Positions 7,825 through 11,774 of a stretch of DNA of 11,774 nucleotides are shown here, piece by piece (the first letter of the stretch is position 1; every line of letters starts with the position of its first letter). The notes beneath the pieces are model-generated. The model saw nothing but the letters and a program-made list of their open reading frames with translations, was not told the DNA's origin and searched no databases. Both the position numbers and the translations under genes were made by a program. This stretch comes from Flavobacteriaceae bacterium (GTDB taxonomy: Bacteria > Bacteroidota > Bacteroidia > Flavobacteriales > Flavobacteriaceae): assembly GCA_015488935.1 (NCBI GenBank), contig WFMU01000404.1:1-11774 (forward strand), written 5' to 3'.

Positions 7825-7832
7825 TATCTTTT
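7825..7832 (+). promoter_or_regulatory. Candidate -7 element of the toxin-antitoxin promoter
   Basis: TATCTTTT matches TAnnTTTG at 7 of 8 positions and lies 17 bases before the antitoxin ATG. A TTG at 7798-7800 is 24 bases upstream, at the long end of the accepted spacing. The promoter would be divergent from that of the AIM24 operon, and their elements lie within about 70 bases of each other. Confidence 0.35.
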
Positions 7833-7849
7833 AGTAAGAAATTTATGTT

Positions 7850-8056
7850 ATGCAAGAAATTACCTTAAAAATACCTGAAAAGAAGTTGTCTTTTTTTATG
7901 GAGCTTGTTAATCAATTAGGAATTGAAATTATAGAAGACGTTCATATTCCAGAAGAACATACAAAGATTGTTTTAAAACGTATAAAAAAATCTAAAAAAA
8001 ATCCAGAACGTTTATTAGATTGGGATGAAATAAAATCAGACCTCAAACTAAAGTAA
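7850..8056 (+). CDS. Antitoxin of a type II toxin-antitoxin pair
   Basis: Small 68-residue protein, inferred to neutralise the toxin encoded next by direct binding. It has an N-terminal beta-strand and helix ([20 protein letters not shown], 4-23), then a charged C-terminal part with [16 protein letters not shown] (33-48) and an [13 protein letters not shown] ending (56-68). This arrangement resembles small antitoxins that sit upstream of RelE/ParE toxins in Bacteroidota. No helix-turn-helix or ribbon-helix-helix DNA-binding domain is obvious, so any autoregulation may be weak or rely on the N-terminal strand. Its TAA stop shares one base with the toxin ATG (TAATG, 8054-8058), the tight coupling usual for such pairs. 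The role rests mainly on context and resemblance. Confidence 0.75.
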   Translation: MQEITLKIPEKKLSFFMELVNQLGIEIIEDVHIPEEHTKIVLKRIKKSKKNPERLLDWDEIKSDLKLK

Positions 8057-8358
8057 TGTCGTATAAAATTTTTATTGAACCTGAAGTTTTTGATGAAATA
8101 CAAGAGGCTATTCATTGGTATAATAATCAAAAAAAAGGTTTAGGAAAGGAATTTTACAACACAATTTTAAATTCCTATAAAATCCTTAAACTTCATCCTC
8201 TTTATAGAATAAGATATAATAAAGTGAGGTGTTTACCTATTAAAAAATTTCCTTTTATGATTCATTACACAGTAAACGAAAACAAAAAAACAATTATTAT
8301 TAGAGCTATTTTTAATACCAATAGAAATCCAAAAATTTGGCAAAAAAACAAATATTAA
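8056..8358 (+). CDS. RelE/ParE-family toxin
   Basis: 100-residue toxin of the RelE/ParE fold. The family either cleaves mRNA at the ribosome (RelE) or poisons DNA gyrase (ParE); the sequence does not settle which. Typical features are an opening strand (YKIFIEPEV), the EIQEAIHWYNNQKKGLGKEF helical hairpin (14-33), a central basic segment (RIRYNKVRCL, 51-60) and C-terminal strands FPFMIHYTV (65-73) and KTIIIRAIFNTNRNPKIW (78-95). The WYNNQKKGLG pattern and the R-x-P-x-W-like ending look most like ParE-annotated members. The ORF is intact and full length. The toxin starts on the last base of the antitoxin stop and ends 5 bases before the lipoprotein peptidase start, so transcription may continue into that gene. 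Confidence 0.87.
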   Translation: MSYKIFIEPEVFDEIQEAIHWYNNQKKGLGKEFYNTILNSYKILKLHPLYRIRYNKVRCLPIKKFPFMIHYTVNENKKTIIIRAIFNTNRNPKIWQKNKY

Positions 8359-8363
8359 ATATT

Positions 8364-10508
8364 ATGAAATACATCACTATACTACTACTATCTAGCTTAC
8401 TATTTTTAACTTCTTGTAAAAAGGAATCAAAAATAGATTCTAAAACGGACAACAAAACCAATTCTACCATGAACAACCCATTATTAGCAGAATGGAATAC
8501 CCCTTTTGGTGTTCCACCATTTGATAAAATTAAAAGTGACGATTACTTACCTGCACTACGTGAAGCCATAAAAATGCACAATAAAGAAATTGCTAGTATT
8601 GTAAATAATAAAGAAAAGCCTACTTTTAAAAATACGATTGAAGCGATTGAAATAAGTGGTGCTGCATTAAAAAAGATAGCGAATGTTTTTTATGCGGTTA
8701 CTGCTGCAAATACAAACGATATTTTAAAAGATGCAGAAAAAACGATTGGTCCAGAAATGACTGCTCACTACGATGAAATTCAATTAAACTCCAATTTATT
8801 TCAACGAATAAAGCATGTTTATGATACCAAAGATAACTTAAAATTAAGTGCAGAAGAATTGCATTTACTAGAAGAAACCTATAAAAATTATGTAAGAGCT
8901 GGAGTAAACGTCGAAGGGAAAAATAAAGAGCGTTTAAAAGAAATAAACAAAAAACTTTCTGCCTTATCTATAAAATTTGGTGCAAATCTTTTAGATGAAA
9001 CAAACGATTTTGAAGCCTATACAAATAACAAGGCAGATTTGGGTGATTTATCGGAAAGTTTGGTTGCTCTTGCTGCTTCCGAAGCTAAAAAACGCGGACA
9101 TGATTCTGGTTGGTCGTTTACTTTACAAAGACCTAGTATCAATCCATTTTTGGCAACATCGCCAAATAGAGAAATGCGTGAAAAATTATTTCAGGGTTAT
9201 GCTAAACGAGGTGATAATAACAATGCTAAAGACAATAAAGCTATTGTAAGCGAAATGGTTGCTCTACGTGTAGAAAAAGCAAATCTTTTAGGTTTTGATA
9301 CTTGGGCTGATTATGTTTTATCTAATAGTATGGCTGCAAAGGCAGAAAATGTATATCAGTTAATGGATAAATTATGGCCTTCGGCGTTAGCTATGGCGAA
9401 AAAAGATAGAACTGCTTTGGCAGATATGATGAAAAAAGAAGGTGTTAAAGGTACTTTTAGAGGTAGCGATTGGCGTTATTATGTGGCTAAAATAAGAGCA
9501 AAACGTTATAATTTTAACGAAGATGAAACCAGACCTTATTTTGAATTTAACAAGGTTCGTGAAGGTGCTTTTAATTTGGCAAACAAACTTTTTGGTATGA
9601 CGTTTAAACCTTTAAACAACGTTCCAAAATGGCACAAAGACCAACAAGTTTACGAAGTTTTAGATAATGGAAAACATCTTGGTGTTATCTACTTTGATTT
9701 CTTTGCTCGTGAGAGTAAAAAGGGTGGCGCTTGGATGAACGAATTACGTATGCAATCTAATGTAAATGGTTTTGTAACACCAATTGTAACTACTAATTTT
9801 AATTTTCCTGCACCGAGTAAAGATTCTCCTTCATTACTATCGTTTAGCGAAGCACAAACGGTTTTTCATGAATTTGGACATGCTTTACACGGTTTGCTTT
9901 CTAACGTAAAATATGGCTCATTATCTGGTACAAATGTACCTAGAGATTTTGTAGAATTCCCTTCGCAAGTAATGGAAAATTGGATGAGTGAACCTGAAGT
10001 TTTAGCAACCTACGCAAAACATTATAAAACAGGCGAAGTAATTCCTGCTTCGTTAATCGAAAAAATGAATAATGCTAATAATTTTGACGAAGGTTTTAGA
10101 ACGGTAGAATATATGGCTGCTGCGTATTTAGATATGAATTGGCATACGTTAAAGGATACCAAAAAACAAGAGGTAAATAGCTTTGAGAAAGCTGCAATGG
10201 ATAAAATAGGTTTAATTCCTGAAATTTTACCAAGATATAGAAGTACGTATTACTCGCATATTTTTTCTGGTGGATATTCGGCAGGTTATTATTCGTATTT
10301 ATGGTCGGAAGTTTTAGATGCCGATACTTTTAATGAATTTAAGAAAACTGGCGATATTTTTAATCCAGCATTAGCAAAAAAATACCGTGCCATGTTAGCG
10401 GCAGGTGGCTCTAAATCTGGAATGGATTTGTATAGAGATTTCTTAGGTAGAGACCCAAAAATTGAGCCTTTATTGGTTAAAAAAGGATTTTTAGAACAAA
10501 AAAATTAG
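8364..10508 (+). CDS. dcp: Lipoprotein M3-family dipeptidyl carboxypeptidase
   Basis: Zinc metallopeptidase of family M3 (thimet oligopeptidase/Dcp type), expected to release dipeptides from the C-termini of short peptides. Numbering from ATG 8364 (714 residues), HEFGH at 502-506 gives zinc ligands H502 and H506 and catalytic E503. E531, 29 residues after H502, matches the third ligand spacing in E. coli Dcp (H470, E499). The HIFSGGYSAGYYSYLW stretch (632-647) is the conserved substrate-binding region. A signal peptide ends in the lipobox LTSC with C18, so the mature enzyme should be lipid-anchored in the envelope. The basic residues after the cysteine do not resemble the acidic surface-export signal described in some Bacteroidota, so a periplasmic location is more likely. 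An in-frame ATG at 8337 overlaps the toxin and would disrupt the signal peptide. The stop overlaps the convergent TPR gene by 4 bases. Confidence 0.94.
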   Translation: MKYITILLLSSLLFLTSCKKESKIDSKTDNKTNSTMNNPLLAEWNTPFGVPPFDKIKSDDYLPALREAIKMHNKEIASIVNNKEKPTFKNTIEAIEISGAALKKIANVFYAVTAANTNDILKDAEKTIGPEMTAHYDEIQLNSNLFQRIKHVYDTKDNLKLSAEELHLLEETYKNYVRAGVNVEGKNKERLKEINKKLSALSIKFGANLLDETNDFEAYTNNKADLGDLSESLVALAASEAKKRGHDSGWSFTLQRPSINPFLATSPNREMREKLFQGYAKRGDNNNAKDNKAIVSEMVALRVEKANLLGFDTWADYVLSNSMAAKAENVYQLMDKLWPSALAMAKKDRTALADMMKKEGVKGTFRGSDWRYYVAKIRAKRYNFNEDETRPYFEFNKVREGAFNLANKLFGMTFKPLNNVPKWHKDQQVYEVLDNGKHLGVIYFDFFARESKKGGAWMNELRMQSNVNGFVTPIVTTNFNFPAPSKDSPSLLSFSEAQTVFHEFGHALHGLLSNVKYGSLSGTNVPRDFVEFPSQVMENWMSEPEVLATYAKHYKTGEVIPASLIEKMNNANNFDEGFRTVEYMAAAYLDMNWHTLKDTKKQEVNSFEKAAMDKIGLIPEILPRYRSTYYSHIFSGGYSAGYYSYLWSEVLDADTFNEFKKTGDIFNPALAKKYRAMLAAGGSKSGMDLYRDFLGRDPKIEPLLVKKGFLEQKN

Positions 10509-11224
10509 TCTATTTTTTTGAGCAACTCTTTTGCTTCTTTATGATGGTATGCATTGGTAGAAATCACTTTTTTTAATCGTGTTTTTGCTTTTTGCTTTTC
10601 TTTGGTTTTTAAATATGCAAGTGCAAGATACCAATTGGTTTTTGCTGTTAGTGTATCTTTTGTTTTAAGATGGTGTAACAAAAGTGGAATGGCTTCTTTG
10701 GCACGTTCTAATTTTAAAAGTGCATTGGCTTTGTAAAACAAATAATAAGGCTCTTTGGTTTCTGTATATAATTTAGAAAAAAGAAAAACAGCGGTTTTAT
10801 ACTCTCCTTTTTCATAAGCAATAAATGCCAAAGTTTTTTCATCTTGGTCGTTAGTACCTCTTACAATAGGTGTAACAACATTTCTGTATGGTTCAAAATA
10901 AGTGGCAAATAACACATTGGTTGATACTGCTTGTTTAGGAATTAATAAATACGACAAACCTAACAAAATAACAACACTAGCCGCAGCAAACCATTTAAAA
11001 AAGGGTTTTTTAGAGTTTTTTATATCTACATTTTCTTCTAAATTAGAGATAAAATTTCTAAAATTAGTAGCATCTTCTTGTTTGATGGCTTTTTTTAGAT
11101 TGCTATGAAACACTACTTCCTTTTTAAAATTAGCATCTTTTTTTAGTAAATTTTCAAAAACTAATTTCTCATCAGATGAAAGTTTGTTTTGTAGGTGTTT
11201 TTCTATTAAATAGTTGTTATCCAT
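10505..11224 (-). CDS. Membrane TPR protein, probable anti-sigma-like partner
   Basis: 239-residue protein encoded 4 bases after the ECF sigma gene. The N-terminal part (1-70), with an IEKHLQNKLSSDEKLVFENLL pattern from residue 7, resembles the cytoplasmic sigma-binding segment of many Bacteroidota anti-sigma factors; no zinc-binding cysteines are present. One membrane helix lies at about 78-95, preceded by basic residues (SKKPFFKW), which predicts the N-terminus inside. Residues 130-237 form about three tetratricopeptide-like repeats (for example EKGEYKTAVFLFSKLY and LAYLKTKEKQKAKTRLKKV), placed in the periplasm by this topology. Function is inferred: it may hold the sigma factor inactive and release it when the periplasmic TPR domain senses a partner. 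It could also be a structural or assembly protein. The stop overlaps the peptidase gene end by 4 bases. Confidence 0.78.
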   Translation of the reverse strand: MDNNYLIEKHLQNKLSSDEKLVFENLLKKDANFKKEVVFHSNLKKAIKQEDATNFRNFISNLEENVDIKNSKKPFFKWFAAASVVILLGLSYLLIPKQAVSTNVLFATYFEPYRNVVTPIVRGTNDQDEKTLAFIAYEKGEYKTAVFLFSKLYTETKEPYYLFYKANALLKLERAKEAIPLLLHHLKTKDTLTAKTNWYLALAYLKTKEKQKAKTRLKKVISTNAYHHKEAKELLKKID

Positions 11225-11228
11225 ATTG

Positions 11229-11771
11229 CTATGATTTAATCATTTCCCTTAAAGTTTTGATACATCTAGATTTCTGACTTCTAACAACACTACTGCTAGT
11301 ATAATCTGTAAATTCAATAATATCATCAATAGATAGTCCTCTAGAATAAAACAATGTTAACATTTCTTGACATTTTTTTCCTAATTTCTTAAAAAACTTT
11401 TTTAGTAAATGTTGCTCCACAGAAAGTTCTTCCTCTTTGTTTATAGGAGAAATAGGAATAATATCGTCTTGTATATGTAAAGAAGCTTCGTAATTAGTGG
11501 TTTTCTTCTTTTCTTTTAACAAATCGTAAATCATAAACTTACCAATGCCAAAAAGATAGGTTTTAAGGGAGCTTTTAACAGCATCTAATTTTCCATTTAA
11601 AGCATTATTTCGCAAAGCGATAAAAGCTTCTTGATAAATATCGGTAAGGTCATCGTAACCAAGACCATATTTTTTTCCAAAATTTAAAAAGCTATCTCTA
11701 TTACTATAATAAAGTTTGCTAATCTCTTTAGGATTATTTTCGATAAACTTTTTTATAAGAGTGCTATTCAT
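11229..11771 (-). CDS. ECF-type sigma-70 family RNA polymerase sigma factor
   Basis: 180-residue alternative sigma factor with the two-domain ECF layout. Region 2 (about 16-90) includes the DLTDIYQEAFIALRNN core helix (41-56) and the helix SLKTYLFGIGKFMIYDLLK (68-86). A poorly conserved acidic linker covers about 95-120. Region 4 (about 122-178) has the LTLFYSRGLSIDDIIEF start of a helix-turn-helix and the SSVVRSQKSRCIKTL recognition part (160-174). Region 3 is absent, as in ECF factors. The gene is complete; its ATG lies only 3 bases from the right edge, so its promoter is not visible. The membrane TPR gene follows after 4 bases and is probably its regulator. Target promoters cannot be read from this window. 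Confidence 0.92.
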   Translation of the reverse strand: MNSTLIKKFIENNPKEISKLYYSNRDSFLNFGKKYGLGYDDLTDIYQEAFIALRNNALNGKLDAVKSSLKTYLFGIGKFMIYDLLKEKKKTTNYEASLHIQDDIIPISPINKEEELSVEQHLLKKFFKKLGKKCQEMLTLFYSRGLSIDDIIEFTDYTSSSVVRSQKSRCIKTLREMIKS

Positions 11772-11774
11772 ATT

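Noticed and set aside
7736..7855. Longer start for the AIM24-family protein at ATG 7855
   Set aside because: The extra 40 residues do not fit the family, overlap the antitoxin gene, and lie upstream of the likely -7 box at 7760-7767.
8337..8363. Longer start for the M3 peptidase at ATG 8337
   Set aside because: It overlaps the toxin end and would place polar residues ahead of a clean lipoprotein signal peptide that begins at ATG 8364.

Overview
The window looks like a chromosomal segment of a member of the Flavobacteriaceae (Bacteroidota). The DNA is very AT-rich. The protein families (DUF3667, TIGR00266/AIM24, lipoprotein M3 peptidase, ECF sigma plus membrane TPR protein) and a LeuRS with large insertions fit that group. 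Two intergenic spaces carry perfect TAnnTTTG boxes, the Bacteroidota -7 promoter element, and genes lack clear Shine-Dalgarno sites. This placement is inferred from content; no marker RNA gene is present.

Layout. (1) 103-2043, plus strand: a two-gene potassium uptake unit, a KtrB/TrkH-type channel subunit followed by its KtrA/TrkA-type RCK regulator. The channel gene has no usable in-frame ATG. (2) 2082-4976, minus: leucyl-tRNA synthetase, convergent with the potassium genes, with its own likely promoter in a 118-base space that holds two perfect 8-base tandem duplications. (3) 5095-7735, minus: a tight likely operon (gaps of 3 and 13 bases) transcribed in the order AIM24-family protein, zinc-ribbon/DUF3667 membrane protein, phosphagen (arginine) kinase. 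(4) 7850-8358, plus: a type II toxin-antitoxin pair (small antitoxin, RelE/ParE toxin) with overlapping stop and start. (5) 8364-10508, plus: a lipoprotein M3 dipeptidyl carboxypeptidase, 5 bases after the toxin. (6) 10505-11771, minus: an ECF sigma factor and a membrane TPR protein that resembles an anti-sigma factor; the pair converges on the peptidase gene with a 4-base overlap.

How the parts may work together. The two potassium proteins should form one gated transporter. The sigma/TPR pair probably forms one envelope-signalling switch whose targets may lie beyond the right edge. The most unusual item is the phosphagen kinase: it has the full two-domain architecture and every arginine-kinase active-site residue checked, so it is not the protein-arginine kinase McsB. 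Its neighbours have no known link to phosphagen metabolism. Apart from that operon and the regulatory pair, most of the window is housekeeping. No mobile element, CRISPR array, tRNA or rRNA was seen, and no stretch over 300 bases lacks a gene.
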